Shown: positions 1-7,852, counted from the first letter of the stretch. The stretch: 10,199 nucleotides of DNA from Desulfobacteraceae bacterium 4572_89 (GCA_002085465.1 NBML01000087.1:1-10199); one strand, 5' to 3'. Notes: generated by a model from the letters alone, not told the origin. Numbers and translations: made by a program.

Positions 1-2
1 TT

Positions 3-629
3 GTGGCCATGGGAAGGCTTTCCTGGGCAGAAGAAGAATTCCAAATACAGAGCCGGGTCCGGTATGAAAACAATCATACCGTTCCCTTGTTTAAAAAATT
101 TAAAGGTGCCGGTAAAATAGATAACAGGAGCCTGGCGGTTCTTGAAAATTTATTGCAGGTCAGACTGTCAATTGCTCAAAAAAAGGACCGGCCGTTGTTT
201 AAAATTTTATCAAATCCTTCTTTAATGACCATGGCCCGGGAGAAACCCGTGACCATTGATCAGATGTTGAAGACAAGGGTAATAAGTCAAAAACAGGCAG
301 GTATGTACGGTAATCTTTGTGTGGAAGCAATTGTTAAGGCCATGGAACTATCGCATGAGGCATTGCCTTCATATCCGAAAACCAGAAGGCCGAGAAAAGA
401 TATGAAAATTCAGGACAGGATCAAACGCCTGAAAAAGATGAGGGAAAAACTGAGTATCACAATAGGGATTGAACCGGGATTTCTATTGAACAATGCATTG
501 ATTGGCTCCATTGCTTTTCAAAAACCTGCCACCCTTGAAGATCTTTTGAAAATTGAAAATGTAAGGCACTGGCAAGTGGAAGCCATTGGTGGAAAAATCA
601 TATCAACCCTTGGATATTGTAAATCTTAA
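3..629 (+). CDS. rnd: Ribonuclease D, C-terminal part (tandem HRDC domains), 5' end cut by the window
   Basis: RNase D is a DEDD-family 3'-5' exoribonuclease that trims tRNA and other structured RNA 3' ends in the cytoplasm. Only about 208 residues are visible, and the frame stays open to the left edge, so the GTG at position 3 is probably an internal codon and the DEDD catalytic domain lies upstream. The visible start (GRLSWAEEEF) matches the linker after the nuclease domain, and KGAGKIDNRSLAVLENLL opens the first HRDC helical domain (roughly residues 34-115). A second HRDC-like domain covers about 132-208, with the typical PATLEDLLKIENVRHWQVEAIG pattern split here as PATLEDLLKI and GGKII near the end. 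HRDC domains bind nucleic acid. The stop lies 11 bases before dapF, suggesting co-transcription. The assignment rests on the linker and HRDC pattern; another HRDC protein is possible because the catalytic residues are not visible. Confidence 0.75.
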   Translation: MAMGRLSWAEEEFQIQSRVRYENNHTVPLFKKFKGAGKIDNRSLAVLENLLQVRLSIAQKKDRPLFKILSNPSLMTMAREKPVTIDQMLKTRVISQKQAGMYGNLCVEAIVKAMELSHEALPSYPKTRRPRKDMKIQDRIKRLKKMREKLSITIGIEPGFLLNNALIGSIAFQKPATLEDLLKIENVRHWQVEAIGGKIISTLGYCKS

Positions 630-630
630 C

Positions 631-636
631 GGAGAA
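631..636 (+). promoter_or_regulatory. Ribosome binding site of dapF
   Basis: GGAGAA lies directly after the upstream stop codon and four bases before the ATG at 641. It supports that ATG as the dapF start and the gene being translated from the rnd transcript. Confidence 0.6.
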
Positions 637-640
637 AAGT

Positions 641-1492
641 ATGGAACTTGAATTTGCTAAAATGGAAGGCCTTGGCAATGATTTTATACTCCTGGATGAT
701 AGAAAAGGAAAAATTGAGCAATATGAAAATTACCCGACCCTGGCAAAAAGGCTTTGTTCAAGACATTTTGGCATTGGCGCAGATGGGATGATTCTGATCC
801 TTGGATCCCTAGATCATGATATAAAATTCAGAATATATAATTCCGACGGCTCCCAGGCCCAGATGTGTGGTAACGGGATACGGTGTTTTGCCAAATATCT
901 GTATGAAAATAAGGTCATTTCCCAAGAAAAAATGAGGGTGGATACAAAGGCCGGAACTGTCATTCCTGAGGTTCTGGTGGATGATAAGGATCAGGTTCAG
1001 TTGGTAAGGGTGGATATGGGAGAACCTGTTCTTCTGTGCAAAGATATCCCTTTTAAAAGTGACAATGAAACAGCCATTGAAGAGCGTTTGATGGTTGGGA
1101 GCAAAACATATCGTATCACGACAGTATCCATGGGGAATCCCCATACCGTTATCTTTGTCGATGATGTGGGAAAAATGGATATCAAAAAAATCGGCCGATC
1201 AATTGAAACCCATGAAAGATTTATAGAAAAGACCAATGTTGAGTTTGTTGAAGTAGTAAACAAAAGAGAATTTAAGATGAAAGTATGGGAAAGGGGCGCC
1301 GGGATTACACTGGCCTGTGGTACAGGTGCCTGCGCCAGTCTTGTTGCGGCCAGCCTGACGAACAGAGTAGAGAAAAAAGCCATCGCTCATCTTGATGGTG
1401 GAGATCTTGAACTTTATTGGGATAAAAAAACAAACCATATTTTTAAAACCGGCCCTGCCACCCTGGTGTTTGAGGGACGGATCAGAATTTAA
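641..1492 (+). CDS. dapF: Diaminopimelate epimerase
   Basis: DapF interconverts LL- and meso-diaminopimelate in the cytoplasm, the penultimate step to lysine and the source of the meso-DAP peptidoglycan cross-linker. It is a cofactor-independent two-cysteine racemase. The 283-residue length fits the family. The N-terminal EGLGNDFILLD and GIGADG segments are typical. The two catalytic cysteines sit in MCGNGIRC (Cys76) and ERGAGITLACGTGACAS (Cys226), and NSDGS and SMGNPH complete the usual set. The ATG at 641 is preceded by GGAGAA and gives the normal N-terminus. The stop is only 14 bases from the stop of the opposing thiD, and I see no strong terminator hairpin in that gap. The residues look intact, so the enzyme should be active. 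Confidence 0.97.
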   Translation: MELEFAKMEGLGNDFILLDDRKGKIEQYENYPTLAKRLCSRHFGIGADGMILILGSLDHDIKFRIYNSDGSQAQMCGNGIRCFAKYLYENKVISQEKMRVDTKAGTVIPEVLVDDKDQVQLVRVDMGEPVLLCKDIPFKSDNETAIEERLMVGSKTYRITTVSMGNPHTVIFVDDVGKMDIKKIGRSIETHERFIEKTNVEFVEVVNKREFKMKVWERGAGITLACGTGACASLVAASLTNRVEKKAIAHLDGGDLELYWDKKTNHIFKTGPATLVFEGRIRI

Positions 1493-1506
1493 AACATATA
1501 CAGTCT

Positions 1507-2322
1507 TCAAACTTCAGGCCAGAGATCATAAAAATGGTTGACGGGTCCGTGACCCTTGCCTGTAGTATAGTCTGCTCCTGCTGTGAGGGCACCGGTGATA
1601 TAGGTTTTGGCATTCCGGACAGCAGTTTTAAGCCCAACGCCTTTGGCAAGATTGGCACAGACAGCAGAGGACAGAGTGCAGCCGGTCCCATGGGAGTTTG
1701 GGGTGTCGATGCGGGTGGCCGGAAGTTTAGTCATGGTGTCGGTATCCTTTTGATATAGAAGATCACAGCTGTCCTCATGGGTGAGGTGACCCCCTTTTAG
1801 CAGAATATTGTCACACCCCAGCATCGCAAGATCTCTTGCAGCCCCGGTCATATCTTTCAGGGTTTCAACATTCCGGTCCAAAAGTACCGAAGCTTCGGGC
1901 AGGTTGGGGGTGATAATGGTGACCTCGGGGATGAGGATGGTTTTTAATGCCTGGACGGCATCACTCCGGAGCAGGTTGTCTCCGCTCTTGGAAATCATGA
2001 CCGGGTCCAGTACAATATTGAGACATTGCCACTGGACTAATTTTTTGGCCACCATTTCAATGACCTCAGGGGAGTGGAGCATGCCTATTTTTACGGCATC
2101 CGTGCCAATGTCCGTCATGACGGCATCTATCTGCTGACCAATGAATTTCGGTGGAACCGGGAAAATGCCGGTGACCACCCTTGTGTTTTGGGCAGTCAGG
2201 GCAGTAATGGCAGACATACCAAAACAGCCCAGGGCGGAAAAGGTTTTTAAATCAGCCTGTATACCGGCACCGCCGCCACTGTCCGACCCTGCTATGGTTA
2301 ATGCCCTGAAATAAGATTTCAT
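1507..2322 (-). CDS. thiD: Hydroxymethylpyrimidine / phosphomethylpyrimidine kinase
   Basis: ThiD phosphorylates 4-amino-5-hydroxymethyl-2-methylpyrimidine (HMP) and then HMP-P, giving HMP-PP, the pyrimidine substrate of ThiE. It is a ribokinase-fold cytoplasmic enzyme. At 271 residues it is full length for the single-domain form, with no fused ThiE or ThiN domain. Visible motifs are [20 protein letters not shown] (residues 11-30), [13 protein letters not shown] (106-118), LLKGGH (164-169) and the anion-hole segment [11 protein letters not shown] (210-220). The ATG shares one base with the thiE stop (TAATG), and AGGAGA lies seven or so bases upstream inside the end of thiE, so translation is probably coupled. 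It is the last gene of the operon and converges on dapF. Confidence 0.96.
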   Translation of the reverse strand: MKSYFRALTIAGSDSGGGAGIQADLKTFSALGCFGMSAITALTAQNTRVVTGIFPVPPKFIGQQIDAVMTDIGTDAVKIGMLHSPEVIEMVAKKLVQWQCLNIVLDPVMISKSGDNLLRSDAVQALKTILIPEVTIITPNLPEASVLLDRNVETLKDMTGAARDLAMLGCDNILLKGGHLTHEDSCDLLYQKDTDTMTKLPATRIDTPNSHGTGCTLSSAVCANLAKGVGLKTAVRNAKTYITGALTAGADYTTGKGHGPVNHFYDLWPEV

Positions 2323-2960
2323 TATGGTCTCTCCTGTGGGATATAGGTTTTTTCAAAAATATGGACAAGCTGTTGGGTTGCATCAAACGCATTATCTGCC
2401 GAACAGATGGCAGATACCACAGCAATTGCATCGGCTCCGGCTTTTATGACTTCTTCTGTATTGGCGGCATCAAGCCCGCCGATGGCCACCAGAGGGTGGT
2501 GGCTGTAGTCCCTGATTTTTTTAAGTCCCGCTATGTCCCAGGGTGTTTTGGTATCTGTTTTGGTGGGTGTGGCAAAAATCGGGCTGACCCCCAGGTAGTC
2601 TACATCCAGATCCTGGGCCTTTTGTACATCTTCCCAGGTTTCCACGGACAGTCCAATGACAGCGTCGGGCCCCATCAGCTTTCGGGCATGGTTATAGGGC
2701 ATGTCACTCTGGCCAAGATGAACGCCATCTGCTTTTACTGCCAGGGCAATATCCACCTTGTCGTTGATGATCAGGGGAATCCCGGCCGGTTTCAGGATGG
2801 ACGAAAGATCCTGGGCTTTTTTTAGAAACAGCCGGGTGTCAGTGTTTTTTTCCCGGAGCTGAACACAGCAAACACCCGCTTTGACCGCATCTGAAACAAT
2901 GGATTCAAGAGATTTTCCTTTACAGGCCTTCTGGTCTGTTACAAGATAAATTCCTTTCAT
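2322..2960 (-). CDS. thiE: Thiamin-phosphate synthase
   Basis: ThiE condenses HMP-PP with hydroxyethylthiazole phosphate to give thiamin monophosphate and pyrophosphate. It is a TIM-barrel protein, and the 212-residue length is normal. Motifs in barrel order are IYLVTDQ at the N-terminus, VQLREKN (33-39), LIINDKVDIALAVKADGVHLGQ (63-84, the Mg-pyrophosphate and pyrimidine site), IGLSVET (102-108), DYLGVSPIFATPTKTD (121-136) and VAIGGLDAANTEEVIKAGADAIAVVSAI (about 158-185, the phosphate-binding end). The start at 2960 has a modest AGGGAAG upstream and lies 8 bases after the thiM stop. The enzyme joins the products of its neighbours thiM and thiD, so the three genes form a closed salvage route. 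Confidence 0.96.
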   Translation of the reverse strand: MKGIYLVTDQKACKGKSLESIVSDAVKAGVCCVQLREKNTDTRLFLKKAQDLSSILKPAGIPLIINDKVDIALAVKADGVHLGQSDMPYNHARKLMGPDAVIGLSVETWEDVQKAQDLDVDYLGVSPIFATPTKTDTKTPWDIAGLKKIRDYSHHPLVAIGGLDAANTEEVIKAGADAIAVVSAICSADNAFDATQQLVHIFEKTYIPQERP

Positions 2961-2968
2961 GGTCTTCC

Positions 2969-3766
2969 CTATTCTTTAAAAAGTTTTTTGATATGGGTTT
3001 CGGACAATTGGTAAAGGGCATCAATAAAATTGACCTGGAGAGTGCCTGGGCCCTGGGCGTTTTTGGCAGCCATTTCTCCTGCAATGCCCATGATGGCCAT
3101 TGCATGGGCTGCAGCCTTTTCAAAATTCTTGTTTACTGCGGCAAAGGCACCACAAATGGCTGTTGCAGTACAGCCAAGGCCTGTGACACGCGGCATCATG
3201 GCATGGCCGTTTTTAACCTGGATGATGGTCTCCTGTGACACAATATAATCTGTTTTGCCGGTGATGCAGACCGTACAGTCAAATTCTCTGGCTAAAGCCT
3301 TGGCAGAATCAATGGCCTGATCCGAAGCACTGGTACTGTCCACACCTTTGGTGACTATGTCCTGTTCGCATAATGCCATGATTTCCGAGCCGTTTCCCCG
3401 GATAATGGAAGGCCCTGATGACTGGATAAGTTCTCTGGCAGTCTTAGTTCTGTATTGGGTGGCACCAACCCCTACAGGATCAATGACAATGGGAATCTGT
3501 CTTTGCTCTGCTTTTTTGGCAGCCATGAACATAGCCTCGATCCAGGCATCGCTCAGGGTGCCGATATTAATGACCAGAGCTCCTGCAATCCCTGCCATTT
3601 CTTTCACTTCAGGCACGGCATGGGCCATGACCGGGGAGGCGCCCAGGGCAAGAAGAGCATTGGCAGTCGTGTTCATGACCACATAGTTGGTGATATTGTG
3701 AACCAGGGGGCCGTTCTCTCTGATTTTTTCAACATCATTGAAGATGCTTGATGGGGTGATCGTCAT
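2969..3766 (-). CDS. thiM: Hydroxyethylthiazole kinase
   Basis: ThiM phosphorylates 4-methyl-5-(2-hydroxyethyl)thiazole, salvaging the thiazole half of thiamin. It belongs to the ribokinase-like fold, and 265 residues is the usual length. The N-terminal [20 protein letters not shown] segment (23-42) followed by ASPVMAHA is diagnostic. Also visible are DPVGVGAT (96-103), IRGNGSE (122-128) and [10 protein letters not shown] (194-203), where Cys199 is in the position of the family's conserved active-site cysteine. The ATG at 3766 has a strong AAGGAG that overlaps the stop codon of the binding-protein gene. ThiM is a salvage enzyme, not part of de novo synthesis, which marks this operon as a salvage unit. 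Confidence 0.96.
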   Translation of the reverse strand: MTITPSSIFNDVEKIRENGPLVHNITNYVVMNTTANALLALGASPVMAHAVPEVKEMAGIAGALVINIGTLSDAWIEAMFMAAKKAEQRQIPIVIDPVGVGATQYRTKTARELIQSSGPSIIRGNGSEIMALCEQDIVTKGVDSTSASDQAIDSAKALAREFDCTVCITGKTDYIVSQETIIQVKNGHAMMPRVTGLGCTATAICGAFAAVNKNFEKAAAHAMAIMGIAGEMAAKNAQGPGTLQVNFIDALYQLSETHIKKLFKE

Positions 3767-3773
3767 TGGGATT

Positions 3774-3779
3774 CTCCTT
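3774..3779 (-). promoter_or_regulatory. Ribosome binding site of thiM overlapping the upstream stop
   Basis: Read on the minus strand, TAAGGAGA contains both the TAA stop of the thiY-like gene and the AAGGAG site for thiM, with seven bases to the thiM ATG. It fixes the thiM start and points to coupled translation within the operon. Confidence 0.6.
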
Positions 3780-4719
3780 ACTTGAATGTATGGATGAGCA
3801 CTGATGCATCCACTCTGTTTTTAATCAGCCCGTATTTTAAGGCAAAGTCAGCAAAGGCCTGCCATTTGGCAAGGTTGTGACCGGTTTTTACCGCAAAATA
3901 GGGCCGGGTGAGTTCAAACGCCAGGGTTTCAATTTTTTTATCTGCTGCAGGTACGGCAGACAGATACGTTGCCAGTGCATCTTCAGGATGGGTTTTTGTA
4001 TAGGCAAACGCCTTTTCAATGGCGTTGACAAAGCCTTTAACAGCGCCTGGTTTTTCCTTCAGGGTTTTTGGGCCGCAGACAAAAATTAATTCTTCATAAT
4101 CCGGTATTCCCCATTTCTCCAGTTCAAAGAATTGGGCTTTAACCCCGTGCTGGGCCATGCCAACGGTTTCATAGGTCTTAAAAGGCCCCATGATAGCATC
4201 CACCTTGTTGGAAACCAGGGCGGGCAGGATGGTAAATCCAACATTCACAGGGGTATAATCCTGGATATCGTTGATGGAAGCAAATGCATCCAACAGCACA
4301 TCCATGAGTCCGGGTACGGTATAACCGATCTTTTTATTGGACAAATCAGAAGGTTCTTTGATGCCCTTGCCTTCAAGAAAGAGCAGGGTGGTTAATGGAT
4401 GAACCACCAGGGGAGCTATAACCTTGAGGGGAAGCCCCTGGTCTGTGGCAATAATGGTCTGGGGCTGGTATGAGACAGCAATATCCATATGGCCGGATGC
4501 AGTGAGTTTCAGGGCATCTGATGTTTCAGACGGACTGATGATGCTCACCTCAATGCCCTGGTCGGCAAAATATCCCTTTTCATTTGCCACATAAATGGGC
4601 AGATGATCCACATTGGGGAACCAGTCCAGCATGAGTTTAAGTTTTTCCCCAGCCATAAGGGTTGAACTTCCCAATAAGGTGATGGCTAAAATAATACCGA
4701 TAATTTTGTTTTTCATCAT
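3778..4719 (-). CDS. NMT1/THI5-like ABC transporter substrate-binding protein, probable thiamin-pyrimidine precursor binder (ThiY-like)
   Basis: This 313-residue protein would be the periplasmic binding component that delivers substrate to the adjacent permease. The N-terminus has lysines then a hydrophobic stretch (residues 6-20) and a likely signal peptidase I site after LMA (residue 23). The mature protein opens with [21 protein letters not shown], the hallmark of the NMT1/THI5-like family, and continues with [12 protein letters not shown]. Known relatives bind formyl-aminopyrimidine or HMP (ThiY), but others bind nitrate, taurine or sulfonates, so the substrate comes from context: it sits between transporter genes and thiM, thiE and thiD. 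The start is a tandem ATG-ATG preceded by AAGGAA; I used the first ATG. Eukaryotic THI5 enzymes share the fold, but the signal peptide and neighbours argue for a binding protein. Confidence 0.85.
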   Translation of the reverse strand: MMKNKIIGIILAITLLGSSTLMAGEKLKLMLDWFPNVDHLPIYVANEKGYFADQGIEVSIISPSETSDALKLTASGHMDIAVSYQPQTIIATDQGLPLKVIAPLVVHPLTTLLFLEGKGIKEPSDLSNKKIGYTVPGLMDVLLDAFASINDIQDYTPVNVGFTILPALVSNKVDAIMGPFKTYETVGMAQHGVKAQFFELEKWGIPDYEELIFVCGPKTLKEKPGAVKGFVNAIEKAFAYTKTHPEDALATYLSAVPAADKKIETLAFELTRPYFAVKTGHNLAKWQAFADFALKYGLIKNRVDASVLIHTFK

Positions 4720-4733
4720 TTGTTTTCCTTAAA

Positions 4734-5471
4734 TTATTTCCATTTTATGATTTTTCTTTCCAAAATTCCCACCAGCCACCACAGCGCAAGGCCAATGGCA
4801 GTAAGCCACAGTATGGCAGCAAAGACCAGATCCACCTGAAGTCTTGCATTGGACTGGATCATGAGAAATCCCAGCCCCTGTTGAGCTCCCACCCATTCCC
4901 CGATCACAGCGCCGATGGTGGCCACGGTTACCCCTACCTTTAAGCCTGCAAAAAAACGGGGCAGGGCCCAGGGCCAGTAAAGCAGTGTCAGGGTTTTAAA
5001 AAAGGAGGCCCCCATGAGCCGGAACAATACCCTGAATTCCGGATCACAGCTTTTGAGTCCTTCCAGCAGGCTGACGCAGATGGGAAAAAAGATAATGATC
5101 CATGCCATGAATACCTTGGAGGCAATCCCATAGCCCAGCCAGACCACTAAAAGCGGGGCCAAAGCAAAAACAGGTATGGCCTGGGATGCCACAAGGAACG
5201 GGGAAAGCGCCTTTTCCATGGCAGGCCTGGCAAACATGATAATGGCCAGGGGTACGGCAGTACACACTGCCAGGCAGATACCTATTATGATTTCTGTAAA
5301 GGTGATGGCGGCATGGGGCAAAATAAACGGGGCCCGGATCAGAGCAATGGTAAATATGCTTGAAGGTGGCGGGAGAATAAATACAGGCACAGACAGGATT
5401 CGGACAAAGGCCTCCCAAAAGCCCAGGATCAGGACCATAAATATGACTGCCAGCAAATTAACCCGGTTCAT
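4734..5471 (-). CDS. ABC transporter permease, probable thiamin-precursor importer (ThiX-like)
   Basis: This is the inner-membrane permease of a binding-protein-dependent importer of the SsuC/TauC/ThiX type. The 245-residue length is normal. Hydrophobic segments are visible near residues 5-25, 57-80, 92-112, 117-137, 178-196 and 213-236, consistent with about six membrane spans. The cytoplasmic EAA-type coupling loop lies around 137-171, with EGLKSCDP, LMGAS and a terminal W-x-LP. The ATG at 5471 lies inside the end of the ATPase gene (14-base overlap) and has GAAGGAGA eight bases upstream. It presumably forms a homodimer with the adjacent ATPase. The thiamin-precursor role comes from the operon; by sequence alone it could be any NitT/TauT-class permease. 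Confidence 0.87.
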   Translation of the reverse strand: MNRVNLLAVIFMVLILGFWEAFVRILSVPVFILPPPSSIFTIALIRAPFILPHAAITFTEIIIGICLAVCTAVPLAIIMFARPAMEKALSPFLVASQAIPVFALAPLLVVWLGYGIASKVFMAWIIIFFPICVSLLEGLKSCDPEFRVLFRLMGASFFKTLTLLYWPWALPRFFAGLKVGVTVATIGAVIGEWVGAQQGLGFLMIQSNARLQVDLVFAAILWLTAIGLALWWLVGILERKIIKWK

Positions 5472-6204
5472 GGATCAGGTCTCCTTCAAGGATATCCAGG
5501 ACATTTGCTTTGATATCCAGTAATGCCGGGTTGTTAAATTTTCTGGGTTTGGGTTGATTTAAGACAAAATGCCGGATGATGGTCATGGGCATGGGGCTGA
5601 GTAGATAAATTTCATCTGCAAGGAGCAGGGCTTCCTCAATATCATGGGTGATCATGAGAATGGTTTTTTTAAACTCAGTCTGGAGCAGCAGCAAAAGAGA
5701 TTGAAGGCTTTTTCTGGTGATGGTATCCAGAGCGGATAAGGGTTCATCCAGCAGGATCAGATCCCGGTTGAACATCAGGGTCCTGACCAGGGCACATCTC
5801 TGGCGCATGCCCCCGGACACCTGATTGGCGTAATGGGATTCATATCCTTTCAGTCCCAGGCGCGCAAAAAGCCTGCGAGCCTGACTTTCTGCCTCTACCA
5901 TATCCTGTTTACCTGTTTTAGCCGGCAGCAGGGCATTGTCAAGAAGGGAAAACCAGGGCAGCAGCATATCTTTTTGCTGCATATAAGCAGCATGTTGGCT
6001 CAGGTTGGAAAAGGGTTCATGGTTCCAGGAAAGGTTTCCCTCATCGAGTTGAATGACGCCTGTCAACCCGTCAAACAGGGTGCTTTTGCCACATCCGGAA
6101 GGTCCCACCAGGATATGAAACCGGCCCGGGGCCACCGTGAGATCAAGCCTGGAAAAGACCGTTTGATCCTTAAAATATTTTGTGACACAAGATACCTGGA
6201 GCAT
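5458..6204 (-). CDS. ABC transporter ATP-binding protein, probable thiamin-precursor importer (ThiZ-like)
   Basis: This cytoplasmic ATPase would power the importer formed with the next two genes. The 248-residue protein has a full set of nucleotide-binding motifs: Walker A GPSGCGKST (34-42), Q-loop MQQKDMLLPW (75-84), signature VSGGMRQR (129-136), Walker B LILLDEPLSALD (149-160) and the switch histidine in ITHD (His187). QKDMLLPW is the Q-loop style of the SsuB/TauB/ThiZ group. It is the first gene of the thiamin operon. The ATG at 6204 has only a distant AAGGG about 12 bases upstream, so initiation may be weaker than in the downstream genes. No better in-frame start is visible. The substrate is inferred from the neighbours. 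Confidence 0.87.
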   Translation of the reverse strand: MLQVSCVTKYFKDQTVFSRLDLTVAPGRFHILVGPSGCGKSTLFDGLTGVIQLDEGNLSWNHEPFSNLSQHAAYMQQKDMLLPWFSLLDNALLPAKTGKQDMVEAESQARRLFARLGLKGYESHYANQVSGGMRQRCALVRTLMFNRDLILLDEPLSALDTITRKSLQSLLLLLQTEFKKTILMITHDIEEALLLADEIYLLSPMPMTIIRHFVLNQPKPRKFNNPALLDIKANVLDILEGDLIHEPG

Positions 6205-6218
6205 AAAAAAACAGTTGC

Positions 6219-6236
6219 CCTTTTAAAAGGTTATTA
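6219..6236 (-). promoter_or_regulatory. Possible -10 element and adjoining palindrome upstream of the thiamin operon
   Basis: On the minus strand TAATAA (6231-6236) is followed at once by the perfect palindrome CCTTTTAAAAGG (6219-6230), which ends 14 bases before the first start codon. TAATAA could be a sigma70-type -10, but no good -35 stands 16-18 bases upstream. The palindrome could be an operator or simply carry the AAGGG ribosome binding site. Short AT-rich palindromes are common by chance, so this is only a candidate. Confidence 0.25.
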
Positions 6237-6250
6237 AAAACCGTACTAAC

Positions 6251-6273
6251 AAAAAAAGGCGGATGTGAATCCA
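6251..6273 (-). terminator. Weak candidate terminator downstream of the acyl-CoA synthetase
   Basis: On the minus strand GGAT-TCAC-ATCC can form a four-base-pair stem (five with a flanking G-U) and is followed after GCC by seven Ts. It lies about 60 bases after the acyl-CoA synthetase stop, in the right place to end that operon. The stem is too short for confidence. Confidence 0.25.
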
Positions 6274-6334
6274 AGGTGTGAGAAGGATATGGGTCATGTT
6301 GAGTGCCGGGCCAAAAAGTTTTTTATGGTTAAAA

Positions 6335-7852
6335 TCAAAATAGCTTTTTAAGTTCTTCTTTTAAAATTTTACCCATGGTATTTCTGGGCAGCTTTTCAAT
6401 AAAGACGATTTGTTTCGGACATTTCCAGTCATGGAGGTGCTCTTTGCAAATGGTTTTGACTGCACTGGATACATCTTTTGAACCAGGCGTTTTGACCACA
6501 GCCACCACAATTTTTTCTCCCCATTTTTCATCGAAAATACCGACAACTGATGCTTCAATAACCTCATCAAGCGTGTTGATTACGGCCTCAATCTCATTGG
6601 GAGAAACATTTTCCCCTCCTGTGATGATAATGTTCTTTAATCGATCCGTAAGATAATAATATCCGTCCTTATCCATTTTGCCCAGGTCGCCGGTTTTAAA
6701 CCAGCCCTGTTCAAAGACTTTGGCTGTTTCTTCGGGTTTTTCCCAGTAACCGGGCGTAATGGAGTCTGATTTAAGCCAAAACTCACCGGTCTGGCCGGGT
6801 TCTACATTAAAAGCGGTATCAGGATCAACAATTCTTACCTCAAGGCCGGGAAGTGTAATCCCAATGGAACCAGGTTTTTTTTCACCGTGCAGGGGATTGG
6901 AAAAATTCATGCCGGTTTCCGACATGCCTTCCCGCTCCACAGGCTCTTTGCCAAATGTTTGTTTGATTCTTTGAAACTCTTTAGGCGGCAGAGGCGCTGA
7001 TCCAGATGTCCACAGTCTCATGTGATCAAAATAAAGTGTCTGATCCTGAAATGTGTCAATGAGTTTTGAATACATTGCCGGAACTCCCATAAATACTGAA
7101 CAGACCAGATCTCCTTTGTTATTTTTTAAAATATCAATCACGATTTTTGGGGCAAACATATCAAGCACCACCACATGAGCCCCTGATATCAAAGCAGTGT
7201 GGAGGGCAAAGCATAATCCGTGAACATGAAAAAGGGGCAGGGTATGGCATAAGGTATCCGAATCTGAAATTTCCCATATCTCAATAATATTTTTTGCATC
7301 ATTAACCAGATTTCTCTGGGTTAGGACAGCCCCTTTAGGGTCACCAGTTGTGCCGGATGTATAGATGATAAGTCCCGGATCGTCAGGAGCCAGGGTTGCT
7401 TTCTCTACAACATCGGAACAGGGCTTTAAAAAGGCCATCTCCTGGAAAGGGATTTTTGTATCAATTTCCATACAGGTCAAGCTGGAATCAATCTGTTTAA
7501 TCATCCCGGCCTGATCCGGGTTTATGATCGTGAGAGATGGTGCTGCATCATTTAACAGATATGTTAATTCGGATTTTTTAAACCCTGGATTCAGGGGGAC
7601 ACACACCGCACCTATTTTTTGAAGGGCAATGTAGGCAACAATAAAAATCATGGATTTATCTATGAGAAGCACAACATTGTCTGATTTTTTTATGCCTTGT
7701 TTTAAAAACAGGTTGGCCATTTTGTTTGAATTTAAATCCAGGTCCTGGAAAGACATTCGGGTCTCTAATTTATCACCTCTTAAAAAAGATAGAGCTGTTT
7801 TTTGTTTATACTTCATAAAACAACTCTCTAACAGTTCTGCAATGGACACCAT
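6335..7852 (-). CDS. AMP-dependent acyl-CoA synthetase, MatB/FadD-like
   Basis: This ANL-superfamily enzyme would activate a carboxylic acid with ATP to an acyl-adenylate and pass it to CoA. The 505-residue length is typical of the shorter acyl-CoA ligases. Visible motifs are the P-loop YTSGTTGDPKG (164-174), the A5 region EREGMSETG (306-314), KTGDL (386-390) with Asp389, DR (403-404), the hinge and A8 region ITGGENVSPNEIE (410-422) and the catalytic lysine of PRNTMGK near the end (Lys495). FMGVPAMYSKL, SGSAPLP and GMSETGMNFSNPLHG resemble malonyl-CoA synthetases (MatB), but this does not settle the substrate; other short or medium acids are possible. In A5, residue 309 is Glu where Tyr is usual (ERYG). 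The ATG at 7852 has AGAAAGGA upstream and follows the peptidase stop by 6 bases, so the two genes are co-transcribed. Confidence 0.9.
   Translation of the reverse strand: MVSIAELLESCFMKYKQKTALSFLRGDKLETRMSFQDLDLNSNKMANLFLKQGIKKSDNVVLLIDKSMIFIVAYIALQKIGAVCVPLNPGFKKSELTYLLNDAAPSLTIINPDQAGMIKQIDSSLTCMEIDTKIPFQEMAFLKPCSDVVEKATLAPDDPGLIIYTSGTTGDPKGAVLTQRNLVNDAKNIIEIWEISDSDTLCHTLPLFHVHGLCFALHTALISGAHVVVLDMFAPKIVIDILKNNKGDLVCSVFMGVPAMYSKLIDTFQDQTLYFDHMRLWTSGSAPLPPKEFQRIKQTFGKEPVEREGMSETGMNFSNPLHGEKKPGSIGITLPGLEVRIVDPDTAFNVEPGQTGEFWLKSDSITPGYWEKPEETAKVFEQGWFKTGDLGKMDKDGYYYLTDRLKNIIITGGENVSPNEIEAVINTLDEVIEASVVGIFDEKWGEKIVVAVVKTPGSKDVSSAVKTICKEHLHDWKCPKQIVFIEKLPRNTMGKILKEELKKLF

Larger units (their letters stand above)
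6205..6334. other. Non-coding gap between two minus-strand operons
   Basis: This 130-base AT-rich stretch is the only sizeable intergenic region in the window and most likely holds the thiamin-operon promoter. I looked on both strands for the conserved TPP riboswitch pieces (the CTGAGA loop and the ACCTGATCTGG...GCCAGCGTAGGGA arm) and did not see them. What can be seen is a perfect 12-base palindrome, a weak hairpin followed by a T-run, and a TAATAA hexamer; these are listed separately. Confidence 0.6.

Noticed and set aside
809..1510. Several minus-strand open frames within dapF
   Set aside because: They lie entirely or almost entirely opposite an intact dapF and show no motifs.
2361..2825. 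A 154-residue plus-strand open frame
   Set aside because: It is fully antisense to thiE, is rich in Cys, Gly and His as expected for a complementary frame, and has no family motif.
3778..4719. THI5-type pyrimidine synthase enzyme rather than a binding protein
   Set aside because: The protein has a signal peptide, lies next to its permease and ATPase genes, and lacks the cysteine cluster typical of THI5 enzymes.
6261..6320. Plus-strand stretch with GGTGTGAGAAGG, loosely like a TPP riboswitch CTGAGA loop
   Set aside because: It is on the opposite strand from the thiamin genes and lacks the second conserved arm.
6335..7852. Naming the ligase matB
   Set aside because: The resemblance is real in the middle of the protein, but no malonate-pathway partner (malonyl-CoA decarboxylase, malonate transporter) is in view and the A5 motif is atypical.
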